Shown here piece by piece: positions 16,536-25,547 of a stretch of 52,572 bases of DNA. Source of the DNA: CAVQUE01 sp046290435. GTDB lineage: Bacteria > Actinomycetota > Acidimicrobiia > Acidimicrobiales > UBA8592. The translations under genes and the position numbers were made by a program. Numbering within the stretch: position 1 is the stretch's first letter; each line of letters opens with the position of its first letter. Location: contig JBKAGO010000059.1 in the NCBI GenBank assembly GCA_046290435.1, positions 1 through 52,572 of the forward strand. Reading direction: 5' to 3'. The notes below the pieces were generated by a model that had not been told where the DNA came from, searched no databases, and saw nothing but the letters and a program-made list of their open reading frames with translations.

Positions 16536-17729
16536 TCAGCCCACCGGGGTCGACGCGGCCTCGGGCGACGTGTCCTGCCGGCTGCGTAGGCTCCACGCCG
16601 GGGCGGCCAACGCCATGCCGATCACCAGCAACGCCGTCATCGCGACGGCTGCCGCGCCATAGGCGGTGGCCCGGCCGAACTGGTCGTAGGTCGCGCCGAT
16701 CGCGATCGCCGCGATACCGCCCGCCAGAGCCTGCGCCGCGCCGAGCACGCCCTGCGCTCCGGCCTGACGATCCTCGGGCACCGCCATCGAGATCGCCACA
16801 CCCGAAGCGGCGATGGTGAAGCCGTCGGTCAGCGAATGGGCGATCGACATGCCGAAGATCCAGGTCCCCGTCGGCACCAGGCCGTAGATGGTCATGAACA
16901 TCGCCCCCGCCACCAGTCCCCAGGCGGCCAGGGGGAACGGCCCCACCCGCTGCGCGTAGCGGCCACCGATGGGACCGAGCACGATCAACGGGATGGCGAA
17001 CAACGTGATGCCGAGGTTGGCCATCCAGAGCGGGGTCTCGAGGTCCTCGTGCACGACGTCCCAGAGGGCGTCGAACGCACCGATCATCAAGAACGCCGAC
17101 GCGCCGAGCACGACGGCGCCGGCCACCGGGCGCACACGCAGTAGATCGAACGCCAGGCGCTTCGCGGTGAAATCCGTCGTCTCGTGCACGTCGACCCGCA
17201 GTGCGAACACAACGAGCACCGTGCTGGCAACGGCCACCACGGCGAAGGGGGCAGCGAGCCCCAGCGGACCCACGAGCAGCGCCGACACCGCCGGGCCGAG
17301 CGCGAAGCCCAGGACGTCGGCCGATAGGAGCCATCCGAGGTTGCGTCCCAGGTTGACCGGATCGGCCAGCACGACGATGCGTCGAATGGCTGGTGTCGCC
17401 GCACCGATCCCGATGCCCGACACGAGCCGCCCGGCGGTGATGGTGGCGAAGTCCTCGCCGAAGCCCATGGCCAGCAGCCCGGCCACGTTCACGAGCACAC
17501 CGACGACGACCAGCATGCGGGCCCGCCCGCGATCGGCGATGGGCGCCAGGAACACCTGGGCCACGAAGGCCGACAGGAACCCGAGCCCGATGATGATGCC
17601 GACCTGGGTGTCGGAGATGCCGTAGGCGGCCCGATAGTCGCCGACCACGGTGAACAACACCCCGTAGCCCATCGCCAGTGCTGCCGAGAGCGCGCCCAGC
17701 AGGAGGATCATGAAGCGGTCGCCGGGCAC
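16536..17729 (-). CDS. MFS transporter
   Basis: A 397-residue membrane protein with 12 predicted helices in two six-helix halves, typical of major facilitator superfamily efflux or uptake carriers. The loop after helix 2 reads APIADRGRARMLVV, the usual D-R-x-G/R-R motif A. The central loop (residues about 185-200, DVHETTDFTAKRLAFDLLRVRP) is short. The substrate cannot be inferred. The GTG start lies 6 nt after a TAGCAT -10 hexamer, so the mRNA is probably leaderless; an ATG six codons downstream is an alternative. Confidence 0.85.
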   Translation of the reverse strand: MPGDRFMILLLGALSAALAMGYGVLFTVVGDYRAAYGISDTQVGIIIGLGFLSAFVAQVFLAPIADRGRARMLVVVGVLVNVAGLLAMGFGEDFATITAGRLVSGIGIGAATPAIRRIVVLADPVNLGRNLGWLLSADVLGFALGPAVSALLVGPLGLAAPFAVVAVASTVLVVFALRVDVHETTDFTAKRLAFDLLRVRPVAGAVVLGASAFLMIGAFDALWDVVHEDLETPLWMANLGITLFAIPLIVLGPIGGRYAQRVGPFPLAAWGLVAGAMFMTIYGLVPTGTWIFGMSIAHSLTDGFTIAASGVAISMAVPEDRQAGAQGVLGAAQALAGGIAAIAIGATYDQFGRATAYGAAAVAMTALLVIGMALAAPAWSLRSRQDTSPEAASTPVG

Positions 17730-17857
17730 CGAGCGATGCTACGGCCGCGAGGTCCACGGCGCTGACCGGTTTCTGACCACCAACGCGGCATCCGGCCCGC
17801 GCTCGCACTTGTGCGGCGATCCTCGCTACGCTGGTCGGCCACGCCCGCTTCGGGATG

Positions 17858-17962
17858 TGACGACCGGGTCCTGTGCAACGAGAGCCCGTGAACCGAGTCA
17901 GGGCCGGGAGGCAGCAGCTCTCAGCGGTGCCTCTCGTGTGCCGCAGATCGCCTGGTCGTCAC
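17858..17962 (+). ncRNA. ffs: signal recognition particle RNA, small (4.5S) type
   Basis: The ends pair over 9 nt (GTGACGACC with GGTCGTCAC), giving a long hairpin of about 105 nt. The tip contains the conserved domain IV elements GTCAGGGCCGGGAGGCAGCAGC, with the symmetric loop, GNRR-like tetraloop and AGCAGC on the 3' side. The RNA binds Ffh in co-translational membrane targeting. Position shortly upstream of dnaX-ybaB-recR is common in bacteria. A TACGCT hexamer at 17828-17833 could be its -10, so the primary transcript may start about 18 nt earlier. Confidence 0.9.
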
Positions 17963-18029
17963 TTCCGGAAGCGGGCGTCCGTCGTGTCCGGCCTCGGCTA
18001 CGACACACCTGCCGGGCGCCACGGCGTGC

Positions 18030-18551
18030 TCAGCGACCGGTCAGCTGCTGGAATGCCGCGACGAAGGGTTCGGGCTTTGCGGTCTTCGCCACGTCGAAGC
18101 TGCTGGTGCTCCCATCGGCGAATGTCACCGCCAACGAGCCCGTCATCTTGCCCTTGGTGACAGCGATCGAATGCACCTGGTCGAGGGTGTACTGCGCCTG
18201 CAAGCCCTGGGGCTTGCCGCTCATCGTGTTGTGACCGAAGACGAGGAGCCGGCGGTCGGTGACGGCGAGCACCGCATTGCCACCCGGGACGGCTGCCGCC
18301 ATGCCTTCGCCCGCTCCCCGAGAAACGAGCTTCGATGCCAGGGCCTGCGCTGCGATGAACCCGATTGCGGCGCCGATGGCCCCGCCGATCGCTCCGAGGA
18401 AGACGGCACCGATGGCAAGGGGTACCGCGGTGATGAGGATCGTGGGCAGGAGCACCCCAGGTGGTTGGACGTAGGCGGCTGCTGCGACCTGCTCTCCGGG
18501 GTGCAGATCGTCAGCGCAGTTGGCGTGGATCTTCTTCGCAAATTTGTCCAT
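18030..18551 (-). CDS. membrane protein with bacterial PH-like domain
   Basis: A 173-residue protein. A polar N-terminus (DKFAKKIHANCADDLHPGEQVAAAAYV) is followed by a glycine-rich hydrophobic hairpin (about residues 31-70, LPTILITAVPLAIGAVFLGAIGGAIGAAIGFIAA) and a C-terminal beta-rich domain starting NAVLAVTDRRLLVFG. The TDRRLLVFG strand plus LAVTFADGSTSSFDV is typical of small bacterial PH-like/GRAM-like domains. No function is known for such proteins. It is divergent from dnaX with 126 nt between the starts, and convergent with the SRP RNA. Confidence 0.7.
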   Translation of the reverse strand: MDKFAKKIHANCADDLHPGEQVAAAAYVQPPGVLLPTILITAVPLAIGAVFLGAIGGAIGAAIGFIAAQALASKLVSRGAGEGMAAAVPGGNAVLAVTDRRLLVFGHNTMSGKPQGLQAQYTLDQVHSIAVTKGKMTGSLAVTFADGSTSSFDVAKTAKPEPFVAAFQQLTGR

Positions 18552-18661
18552 GCTCCGTCCAGACGTCGCCAGTGGCTGCCGGTTACACCGGCGGCGGCCG
18601 ACACAGCGAGCCCCGAGGCTCCTGGAACAGGGCTCCCTCGTCGCCCTGTTCGCGCAGCTCC

Positions 18662-18667
18662 TACACT
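18662..18667 (+). promoter_or_regulatory. -10 hexamer for dnaX
   Basis: TACACT lies 10 nt before the dnaX ATG, giving a predicted 5' leader of only a few bases and no ribosome binding site. Confidence 0.45.
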
Positions 18668-18677
18668 CGGACGGGTC

Positions 18678-20732
18678 ATGGCCTATCAGTCGCTCTACCG
18701 CCGCTACCGCTCGGGCACCTTCGGCGAGCTCGTCGGCCAGACCCATGTGGTCACGGCCCTGAAGAACGCCATCGTCGAGGACCGGGTCGGCCACGCCTAC
18801 CTGTTCAGCGGGCCCCGCGGCACCGGCAAGACGTCGACGGCGCGCATCCTGGCCAAGGCGCTGAACTGCACCGACCTCCAGCCCGACGGCGAGCCCTGCA
18901 CCCGTTGCGATTCCTGCCTGTCGTTCGCGTCGGGCACGTCGTACGACCTCCAAGAGCTCGACGCCGCGTCCAACAACGGTGTCGACGCCATCCGCGAGCT
19001 CATCGCCCGCGTCGCGCTCGGCTCGCCGGGACGCACCAAGGTGTACATCCTCGACGAGGTCCACATGCTCTCGACGGGCGCCGAGAACGCCCTGCTCAAG
19101 ACGCTCGAGGAGCCGCCTCCCCACGTCGTGTTCGTCCTGGCCACCACCGAGCCGCACAAGGTCGTGGCCACCATCCGCAGCCGGACGCAGCACTTCCGCT
19201 TCGAGCTGCTGCCCGCCGAGGACCTCGAACGCCACGTCCGTTGGGTGGCCGACGATGCCGGCCTGGCCGTCGACGACGCCATGGTCGACTACGTCCTGCG
19301 TGTCGGTGGCGGCTCGGCGCGCGACACGCTCTCCGCGCTCGACCAGGTCGTGGCAGCCGGCGGCATCCCCGACGGCGACGACGTCATCGCCGCCGTGCTG
19401 GGGCACATCGCCGCGGCCGACAGCGCCGGTGTCATCGGTGCGATCAACCAGGCCGCCATCGCCGGGCGCGACCCCCGGGTCATCGGCGAGGCCCTGCTCG
19501 GCCACCTGCGCGATGCGTTCCTGACGTCGATGGGCGCCCCCACCCCGCATCTCTCCGACGCCCAGACCGCGGCTGCCGTCGCCGTCGCCTCCCAGATGGG
19601 CCCGGCCGCCATCACCCGGTCGCTCGAGGTGCTCGGCTCGAGCCTCATCGACATGCGTCAGGCCCCCGACCCTCGCATCGATCTCGAGGTCGCGCTGCTG
19701 CGGTTGACCCGCCCCGATCTCGATACCGACGTCGCCGCACTCACCGCCCGCATCGAGCGTCTCGAACAGGGCGCACCCATGGCCGCGTCGGGTGCCACGG
19801 CCCCCGCCGCTGCGGCGCCGGCTCCCGCCCCTGCGCCCGCTGGGGCGGCGCCGGTCGCAGACGCGGTGCCGCCATCACCGCAGCAGCCGGCCGCGGCAAC
19901 GCAGCAGCCGGCGCCGGCACCGTCGGGCGAGTCGGCTGCCGCTCCACCCGCAGCCGGCGCCGGAGGTTCGCGTCCCGCCGACGCCGCCCGGGCCGTCCTG
20001 GCCCGTGGTCGTGGCCAGGCGCCCGAACCCGATGCCCCGGCGCCCGCAGCCGGCGAACCGCGTGCGACGCTCGGCTCCACGCGGGGCACCGCCCGACCCG
20101 CGCCTGGTGCCGCCACGCCCGGTGCAGACGAGCCGGCAGCGCAGGCGGCGGCACCTACCGCCCCGTCCGACGGTGCCGGCGCCGCTGCGCCTGCACCTGC
20201 CGGCGACGCCGGGATGGCACCGTCCGGCGCCGAGATGGTGTCGCCGCCGTCCTCGCCGCCGCCGAGCGCATCGCACGATGCCGGCGCGGCGCCCGCGCCG
20301 GCTCCGCTCAGCCCAGGGGCCACACCCAGCGTCGACCAGCTGGCCGAGGCGTGGGAACAACTGCGCCCGAGCCTGCCGGGCCGGGCCAAGTCCCGGTTCA
20401 GCGGTGGCCGGTTCGTCAGCGCCGACGCCACCGGCATCGTGTTCGGGCTGCCCAACGCCATCCACCGCGACCGCTGCGCCGAGTGTGTCGGCGACGTCGA
20501 AGCGGCATTCAGCGCGCACCTCGGCGTGCCGGTGACCTTCACCCTGGTGGTCGACGGCGATCCGGTCCCGCCGTCGGGCCTCCCGCCGGCCCCACCACCG
20601 GCGGCGGCCGAGGTCGAGCCCGACGACGAGGCCATCGACCTCACCGAGCTCATCGATGCATCGCCCGACGAAGCTGGTGGTGTCGAGTTGTTGACCGAGG
20701 CCTTCCCCGGCGCCGAGCTCATCGAGGAATAA
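18678..20732 (+). CDS. dnaX: DNA polymerase III subunit gamma/tau
   Basis: A 684-residue clamp-loader ATPase. AAA+ features are clear: Walker A GPRGTGKT (residues 45-52), the zinc module C64, C74, C77, C80, Walker B/DEVH at 126-129, and sensor/arginine finger region GSARDTLSALDQ. Residues about 375-560 form a long Ala/Pro-rich linker (APAAAAPAPAPAPAGAAP and similar), then a conserved tau-like C-terminal domain (VDQLAEAWEQLRPSLPGRAKSRFSGGRF...) that would contact the polymerase or helicase. No frameshift slippery site was recognised, so gamma may not be made separately. It precedes ybaB and recR. Confidence 0.95.
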   Translation: MAYQSLYRRYRSGTFGELVGQTHVVTALKNAIVEDRVGHAYLFSGPRGTGKTSTARILAKALNCTDLQPDGEPCTRCDSCLSFASGTSYDLQELDAASNNGVDAIRELIARVALGSPGRTKVYILDEVHMLSTGAENALLKTLEEPPPHVVFVLATTEPHKVVATIRSRTQHFRFELLPAEDLERHVRWVADDAGLAVDDAMVDYVLRVGGGSARDTLSALDQVVAAGGIPDGDDVIAAVLGHIAAADSAGVIGAINQAAIAGRDPRVIGEALLGHLRDAFLTSMGAPTPHLSDAQTAAAVAVASQMGPAAITRSLEVLGSSLIDMRQAPDPRIDLEVALLRLTRPDLDTDVAALTARIERLEQGAPMAASGATAPAAAAPAPAPAPAGAAPVADAVPPSPQQPAAATQQPAPAPSGESAAAPPAAGAGGSRPADAARAVLARGRGQAPEPDAPAPAAGEPRATLGSTRGTARPAPGAATPGADEPAAQAAAPTAPSDGAGAAAPAPAGDAGMAPSGAEMVSPPSSPPPSASHDAGAAPAPAPLSPGATPSVDQLAEAWEQLRPSLPGRAKSRFSGGRFVSADATGIVFGLPNAIHRDRCAECVGDVEAAFSAHLGVPVTFTLVVDGDPVPPSGLPPAPPPAAAEVEPDDEAIDLTELIDASPDEAGGVELLTEAFPGAELIEE

Positions 20733-20828
20733 GCGGCGCCGCCGCATCACCCTGCACCGCGTGGGGTCGGATTGCTGCGAGACTGATCGGACGCCCACCC
20801 GCTGTCCTGCCCCGGCGAGGAGACCCCG

Positions 20829-21185
20829 ATGAGTGACCCCCAGCAGCCCTTCGACATGAGCTCGTTGCTCGAGCAGGCCCAGCAGATGAGTGAGCAGCTC
20901 ATGGCCGCCCAGGAACAGGCCGCGTCGGCGGTGTTCGAAGGGCAGGCCGGCGGTGGTGCGGTGCGCATCTCGATGACCGGCGGATTCGAGTTCCGCGAGG
21001 TCGCCATCTCGCCCGACGCGGTCGATCCCGACGACGTCGACATGCTCCAGGACCTCGTGCTGGCGGCGCTCAACGACGTCGTCGCCCAGGCTGCGGCGGC
21101 GCAGGCGTCGGGTATCGACATGGGCGGCATGGATCTCGGCGGTCTGCTCGGCGGTCTCGGCGGCTCGCTGGGTCCGGGTCAGTAG
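20829..21185 (+). CDS. ybaB: YbaB/EbfC nucleoid-associated protein
   Basis: A 118-residue protein of the YbaB/EbfC family, which forms dimers that bind DNA. It has the expected N-terminal helix (MSSLLEQAQQMSEQLMAAQEQAAS), the strand pair with FEGQAGGGAVRISMTGGFEFREVAISPDAV, a helix DMLQDLVLAALNDVVAQAAAAQA, and a Met/Gly-rich tail. A GGCGAGGAGA ribosome binding site precedes the ATG. It lies between dnaX and recR with 3 nt to recR, the conserved order. Confidence 0.93.
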   Translation: MSDPQQPFDMSSLLEQAQQMSEQLMAAQEQAASAVFEGQAGGGAVRISMTGGFEFREVAISPDAVDPDDVDMLQDLVLAALNDVVAQAAAAQASGIDMGGMDLGGLLGGLGGSLGPGQ

Positions 21186-21188
21186 GGC

Positions 21189-21794
21189 ATGGCGGGTGTC
21201 TACACCCCGGCCGTCCAGACGCTGATCGACGAGCTCGGGCGGCTCCCGGGCGTCGGTCCCAAGTCGGCGCAGCGCATCGCGTTCCACCTGGTCAAGCTGC
21301 CCGAGGCCGACGCCCTGCGTTTGGCCGACGCCATCCGCGAGGCCAAGGCCACCGTGCGGTTCTGCGAGGAGTGCTTCAACCTCAGCGACCAGCCGCGCTG
21401 TGCCATCTGCACCGATGCCCGGCGCGACACGTCGGTGATCTGTGTGGTCGAGGAGCCTCGCGACATCGTGGCCGTCGAGCGCACCCAGGAGTTCACCGGG
21501 CGCTATCACGTGCTCGGCGGGGCCATCAATCCCATCGACGGCATCGGACCCGATCAGCTGCGGGTCAAGGAGCTGCTCGACCGGCTGAACCGCAACCCGG
21601 TCACCGAGCTCATCCTGTGCACCAACCCCAACATCGAGGGTGAGGCCACCGCGATGTATCTGGCCCGCCTGATCGAGCCGCTGGGGGTGACGGTGACGCG
21701 CATCGCGTCGGGCCTGCCGGTGGGTGGCGACCTCGAGTACGCCGACGAGGTGACCCTCGGTCGAGCCCTGTCCGGCCGCCGCAGCATCACCTGA
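21189..21794 (+). CDS. recR: recombination mediator RecR
   Basis: A 201-residue protein of normal length: N-terminal helix-hairpin-helix (LIDELGRLPGVGPKSAQRIAFHLV), a four-cysteine zinc finger (C59, C62, C71, C74), and a Toprim domain (CVVEEPRDIVAVERTQEFTGRYHVLGG...; ELILCTNPNIEGEATAMYLA). It acts in RecF-pathway gap repair, loading RecA on SSB-coated DNA with RecO. It starts 3 nt after ybaB and is the last gene of the dnaX-ybaB-recR group. Confidence 0.97.
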   Translation: MAGVYTPAVQTLIDELGRLPGVGPKSAQRIAFHLVKLPEADALRLADAIREAKATVRFCEECFNLSDQPRCAICTDARRDTSVICVVEEPRDIVAVERTQEFTGRYHVLGGAINPIDGIGPDQLRVKELLDRLNRNPVTELILCTNPNIEGEATAMYLARLIEPLGVTVTRIASGLPVGGDLEYADEVTLGRALSGRRSIT

Positions 21795-22225
21795 CCCGGA
21801 TCTCGTCGCTCTGGTCCACCGTCACGGTGGAAGAACCCAACGAGATCCCGCATCACGGTGGCAGAACACGGGATCCGGTCGTTCGGCGCGGTCTGGGCCG
21901 AGAGCGCCGGTCGGGCGCCCGAATGGACGGGCGACCGACCGGGCCGGCGGGGTGGAGGGGAGGGTGCCCCGCTGCTCTCGGCACGATTGCCGAAGTGTCA
22001 CCTCGCTGGGTCGGGCGCGGGCGGACAAGACCGACAGTCAGCGAGGTGACACCTCGACGTTCCGACCGCTGATCCGACCGATCGCTCGTCGGGGCGGTGA
22101 GTACGTTGCAATTACGTTACGACACCTTGTCATGTTCGTCAAGGACCCTGGGCCGGAATTCTCATGGACCAGGACCTGACAATTCGATCTCCGTCACCGG
22201 ATCGTCATGCAACCGCGCAGGATCA
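21795..22225. other. 431-nt intergenic stretch without a gene
   Basis: Between convergent recR and thiolase genes. It holds a 6-bp hairpin (21816-21830, CCACCG/CGGTGG, no T tract), a near-repeat of TCACGGTGG-AGAAC at about 21823 and 21854, and the 14-bp palindrome at 21995-22052. Open frames here have no recognisable protein features. Confidence 0.6.
21995..22052. repeat. solitary palindrome, family D
   Basis: Arms GTGTCACCTCGCTG (21995-22008) and CAGCGAGGTGACAC (22039-22052) are perfectly complementary around a 30-nt loop. The architecture resembles families A and C but the sequence is unrelated, and no second copy was found in the window. No T tract follows. Confidence 0.8.
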
Positions 22226-23407
22226 TCATGCGACGACGCGCAGGATCAGGGCGTCGCCCTGGCCCCCACCGCCACACAGCGCCGCCGCGCCGACACCGCC
22301 GCCGCGGCGGCGCAGCTCGTGGGCCAGCGTGAGCGCCAGCCGGTTGCCCGACGCTCCGATGGGGTGACCCAGCGCGATGGCGCCGCCGTTGACGTTGACT
22401 CGGTCGGCGTCGATGCCGAGGTCGGCCATCGAGGCCACCGACACCGCGGCGAACGCCTCGTTGAGCTCGAACAGATCGATGTCGTCGACACCGAGCGAAC
22501 CCCCGGCCAGCGCCGCCAGGATCGCCCGCGACGGCTGTGTCAACAGGCTGGTGTCGGGCCCGGCCACCTGGCCGTATCCGACGAGTTCGGCCAGCGGTTG
22601 GATGCCCATTCGCTCGGCCACTGCCGCCGACGCCACGATGGTGACCGACGCTCCGTCGGAGATCTGCGATGCGTTGCCGGCGGTGATGTTGCCGCTCTGG
22701 GCGAACGCCGGCCGCAGGGCGCCGAGGCTGTCGAGATCGGTGCCGGGGCGCACACCCTCGTCCTCGCTGAACACGATGGGCTCGCCCCGGCGCTGGGGGA
22801 TCTCCACCGGGACGATCTCCTCGGCGAACAGACCGTCCTTGATGGCCTTGGCCGCCCGCTCGTGGCTGGCCGCCGCGACCGAGTCCTGCGCAGCGCGGTC
22901 GATCGAGGCCGACGCTGCATAGCGCTCGGTGCCCTCGCCCATCAGCTCCTTCTCGAGCGCGCAGTACAGCCCGTCGTGCTGGATGACATCGAGGATTTCG
23001 CCGTTTCCGTACCGGTAGCCGCCACGGGCGTTGGGCAACAGGTACGGGGCGTTGGTCATCGATTCCATGCCACCGGCCACGACGATCTCGGCCTCGCCGG
23101 CGCTGATCATCTGATCGGCGAGATGGATGGCGTTGAGGCCCGACAGGCAGACCTTGTTGATCGTCGTTGCAGGCACCGACATCGGGACACCCGCAGCGCG
23201 GGCGGCCTGGCGCGCCGTCAACTGGCCGCCGCCGGCCTGGAGCACCTGGCCCATGATGACGTAGTCGACCTGGTCAGGTGCGACCCCCGCGCGCTCGAGC
23301 GCGGCGGCGATGGCGATGCCGCCGAGGTCGGAAGCCGAGAACGGGCTGAGCGCTCCCGACAGCTTCCCGATGGGGGTACGGGCACCGGCGAGCAGGACCG
23401 AGGGCAT
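22226..23407 (-). CDS. thiolase (acetyl-CoA C-acetyltransferase)
   Basis: A 393-residue thiolase of normal length. The nucleophilic cysteine is C87 in INKVCLSGLNAI, and the C-terminal catalytic residues are H348 (LGHPIGASG) and C378 (CGGGGQGDA). The sequence fits biosynthetic/degradative acetoacetyl-CoA thiolases (two acetyl-CoA to acetoacetyl-CoA or the reverse). FELNEAFAAV is also conserved. The ATG follows a GAAGGAG ribosome binding site that is partly inside a small hairpin. It lies 94 nt downstream of the DivIVA-like gene on the same strand. Confidence 0.93.
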   Translation of the reverse strand: MPSVLLAGARTPIGKLSGALSPFSASDLGGIAIAAALERAGVAPDQVDYVIMGQVLQAGGGQLTARQAARAAGVPMSVPATTINKVCLSGLNAIHLADQMISAGEAEIVVAGGMESMTNAPYLLPNARGGYRYGNGEILDVIQHDGLYCALEKELMGEGTERYAASASIDRAAQDSVAAASHERAAKAIKDGLFAEEIVPVEIPQRRGEPIVFSEDEGVRPGTDLDSLGALRPAFAQSGNITAGNASQISDGASVTIVASAAVAERMGIQPLAELVGYGQVAGPDTSLLTQPSRAILAALAGGSLGVDDIDLFELNEAFAAVSVASMADLGIDADRVNVNGGAIALGHPIGASGNRLALTLAHELRRRGGGVGAAALCGGGGQGDALILRVVA

Positions 23408-23415
23408 GGCATCTC

Positions 23416-23433
23416 CTTCGTTTTCGAACGAAG
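23416..23433 (-). promoter_or_regulatory. hairpin/operator at the thiolase promoter
   Basis: Arms CTTCGTT and AACGAAG around a TTCG (CGAA on the mRNA strand) loop. A TAGCAT -10 hexamer (reverse strand, 23437-23442) places the transcription start inside or next to the repeat, and the Shine-Dalgarno bases at 23413-23419 overlap one arm. It could be a repressor operator or a small mRNA hairpin affecting translation. Confidence 0.5.
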
Positions 23434-23501
23434 TCGATGCTACCGGACCCGTCCTGGCTGCCCGAGGGCCGCCCGGGGCGTGGTGTCGGTCGGGCCTGGT
23501 G

Positions 23502-25547
23502 TCAGTTCTTGCCGTCGCCGTCGGTTACCCGTTCGACCGCCTTGCGGACCATGGCTGCCAGGGGGTCGTCGTCGCCGCCTGCCGTCGTCGTGGCGGGCAC
23601 GGACGCGGCGTCGGACGTTGCCGCGTCGGCCGGAGCGGACCACTCGACGTCGCCGCCGGCACCCGACCAGGCGTCGGCGGCTCCGCTCGCTGCCGATGCC
23701 GGTGCCGCCCAGGGCTCGGCCGGTGCTTCGTCGGCGGCGGCCCAGTCGTTGGTCGCCGACTCCGAGGCTTGCCAGGAGGCAGGTGCCTCGGTGGCATCGG
23801 TGGGCGTGGTCCAGTCGGCGGCAGCGCTCGTGTCGCCACCCCACGGATCGGTCGGGGCCGAATCGGATGCGTCGGGAGCGGTCCATGCGCTGGGGACCTC
23901 GTCGATGGCCGACGGGCCCGGGTCCCAGGTGGTCTCGGCCGCAGACGTGGTCGCAGCCTCATCGACCGTCCAGGCCGATGCCGCGGGAGGGTCGGCCGGC
24001 GCCCACGCAGGGGCAGACTCGGCTGCGCTTTCGGCGGCCCCGGCGCCGGCTTCGGCGGGTTGGGCTGTGTCGGCGGTCCACGCAGGCGCCGACTCGGCCG
24101 CGGGTTCGGTGGTCCAGGCGCTGGTGTCGGCCGCTGTGTCGGCGGTCCAGGCGCTGGTGTCGGGGGGTGCAGCTGTGTCGGCGGTCCAGGCGCTGGTGTC
24201 GGGGGGTGCAGCTGTGTCGGCGGTCCAGGCGCTGGTGTCGGGGGGTGCAGCTGTGTCGGTGGCCCAGGCGCTGGTGTCGGAGGGAGCTGCGGCGTCGGTG
24301 GCCCAGCCGGTGGTTTCGGCCGGCGCTTCCGGGCTCGACGCGGTTGCGGCATCTGCGACCTCTTCGGGGTCGACCGGGGCCGCCCATGCGGGGACGGTGC
24401 CGGGTGCGACCTCCGCGGGCACATCGGCGGCGACGTCCGCGGCGGGCGAGGCGCTCTCCTCGGCCGCGGGGGCCCCGACCTCGGCGCTGGTCTCGGCGCT
24501 CTCGACGACGGCGGTGTCGGTGTCGGCGCTCTCGGTGTCGACTGCGCCGGATGCGACAGCCCAGGCGTCGGTGGCTTCGGCCGCGGTATCGGCCTGGTCG
24601 TCGGCAGTTGTCGCCGACCAGGCGGAGTCGGCGGTGGGAGCCCCGACCGGGGCACTGTCGGCTGCGGCTGCGGCTGCGTCGTCGGACACAGGCGCAGGCC
24701 CGCTGTCGACAGCAGGAGCGGGAGCGTCGACGTCGTCGGCGGCCATCCAGCTCGTTGCCGGTTCGGGCGCAGCGAGCCCGGCGGCTTCGCCACCAGGCAC
24801 GCCGTCGGCCGACGGGGCAGGCGCGATGACGACCTCGGCGTGGTTGTCGACCACGTCGCGGAACTCGTCGCGGGCGGTCTCGAGCTCGGCGCTGGTGACG
24901 GTGAGACGATCGAGCAGGCTGCGTTCGGTGGCCTTGAGGCGGTCGATCCGCTCGGTGGCGTCGGCCATCAGGCGGTCGTACTGCTCCTGGGCGTCGCGAT
25001 CTGCGGTGGCGCGGGTCTCCGCGGCATCGGCTTCGGCCTGCTCGCGCACCGATGCGGCATAGGCGAGCGTGTCGTTGCGGTAGGAGGCGGCCTGCTCCTC
25101 TGTGGTGCGGCGCAGCTCGTCGACCTCGGCCCGGACACCCGACGCATACTCCTCGGCCTCACGGCGATGGTTTGCCGACCATTCCTCGGCGTCGCGAACG
25201 ATGTTGTCCGCCGAGCGCTGGGCTGCGTCGAGGACCTCGTCCACACGATTGCCGACGACGGCGAAGGTCTGGGGCGCCGGTGCGTTGCTCGCGGCCTGCT
25301 TGCTCGCCGCGACCTCGTTCTTCGCCGCGGCGGCCTCCTGGCGGGCGCGTTCGGCCTCGGTGCGGGCCGCCTCCACCTCGCGTCGGGCCTCGTCGACCGC
25401 GGCGACCGCGGCATCGAGCTCGCGCCGCGCCGCAGCCATCTCCTCGGCGACCGAGGACAGGTACGACTGCACCGCCTCGGGGTCGACGCCGCCCTTCTTG
25501 ACCTGTGGGAACGACTGGGAGCGGATCTGATCCGGGTTCAGCGCCAT
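23502..25547 (-). CDS. DivIVA-domain coiled-coil protein with long repeat-rich acidic tail
   Basis: A 681-residue protein. Residues 1-35 (MALNPDQIRSQSFPQVKKGG then VDPEAVQSYLSSVAEEM) resemble the membrane-curvature-sensing start of DivIVA/Wag31. Residues 30-265 are a nearly continuous Ala/Glu/Arg coiled coil. From about 270 to 650 the chain is a low-complexity Ala/Asp/Pro/Thr/Trp segment with many SAW or PAW motifs and a 13-residue tandem repeat (TAAPPDTSAWTAD type). The end (DDDPLAAMVRKAVERVTDGDGKN) is a short conserved-looking helix. Likely a polar or septal scaffold in growth or division. The ATG at 25547 follows an AAAGGA ribosome binding site; it is divergent from the epimerase gene. Confidence 0.75.
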   Translation of the reverse strand: MALNPDQIRSQSFPQVKKGGVDPEAVQSYLSSVAEEMAAARRELDAAVAAVDEARREVEAARTEAERARQEAAAAKNEVAASKQAASNAPAPQTFAVVGNRVDEVLDAAQRSADNIVRDAEEWSANHRREAEEYASGVRAEVDELRRTTEEQAASYRNDTLAYAASVREQAEADAAETRATADRDAQEQYDRLMADATERIDRLKATERSLLDRLTVTSAELETARDEFRDVVDNHAEVVIAPAPSADGVPGGEAAGLAAPEPATSWMAADDVDAPAPAVDSGPAPVSDDAAAAAADSAPVGAPTADSAWSATTADDQADTAAEATDAWAVASGAVDTESADTDTAVVESAETSAEVGAPAAEESASPAADVAADVPAEVAPGTVPAWAAPVDPEEVADAATASSPEAPAETTGWATDAAAPSDTSAWATDTAAPPDTSAWTADTAAPPDTSAWTADTAAPPDTSAWTADTAADTSAWTTEPAAESAPAWTADTAQPAEAGAGAAESAAESAPAWAPADPPAASAWTVDEAATTSAAETTWDPGPSAIDEVPSAWTAPDASDSAPTDPWGGDTSAAADWTTPTDATEAPASWQASESATNDWAAADEAPAEPWAAPASAASGAADAWSGAGGDVEWSAPADAATSDAASVPATTTAGGDDDPLAAMVRKAVERVTDGDGKN
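24133..24249. repeat. 39-bp tandem repeat inside the DivIVA-like gene
   Basis: Three almost identical 39-bp units encode the 13-residue period with TAAPPDTSAW; diverged units flank them on both sides. The near-identity at DNA level points to recent expansion or slippage. Confidence 0.8.
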
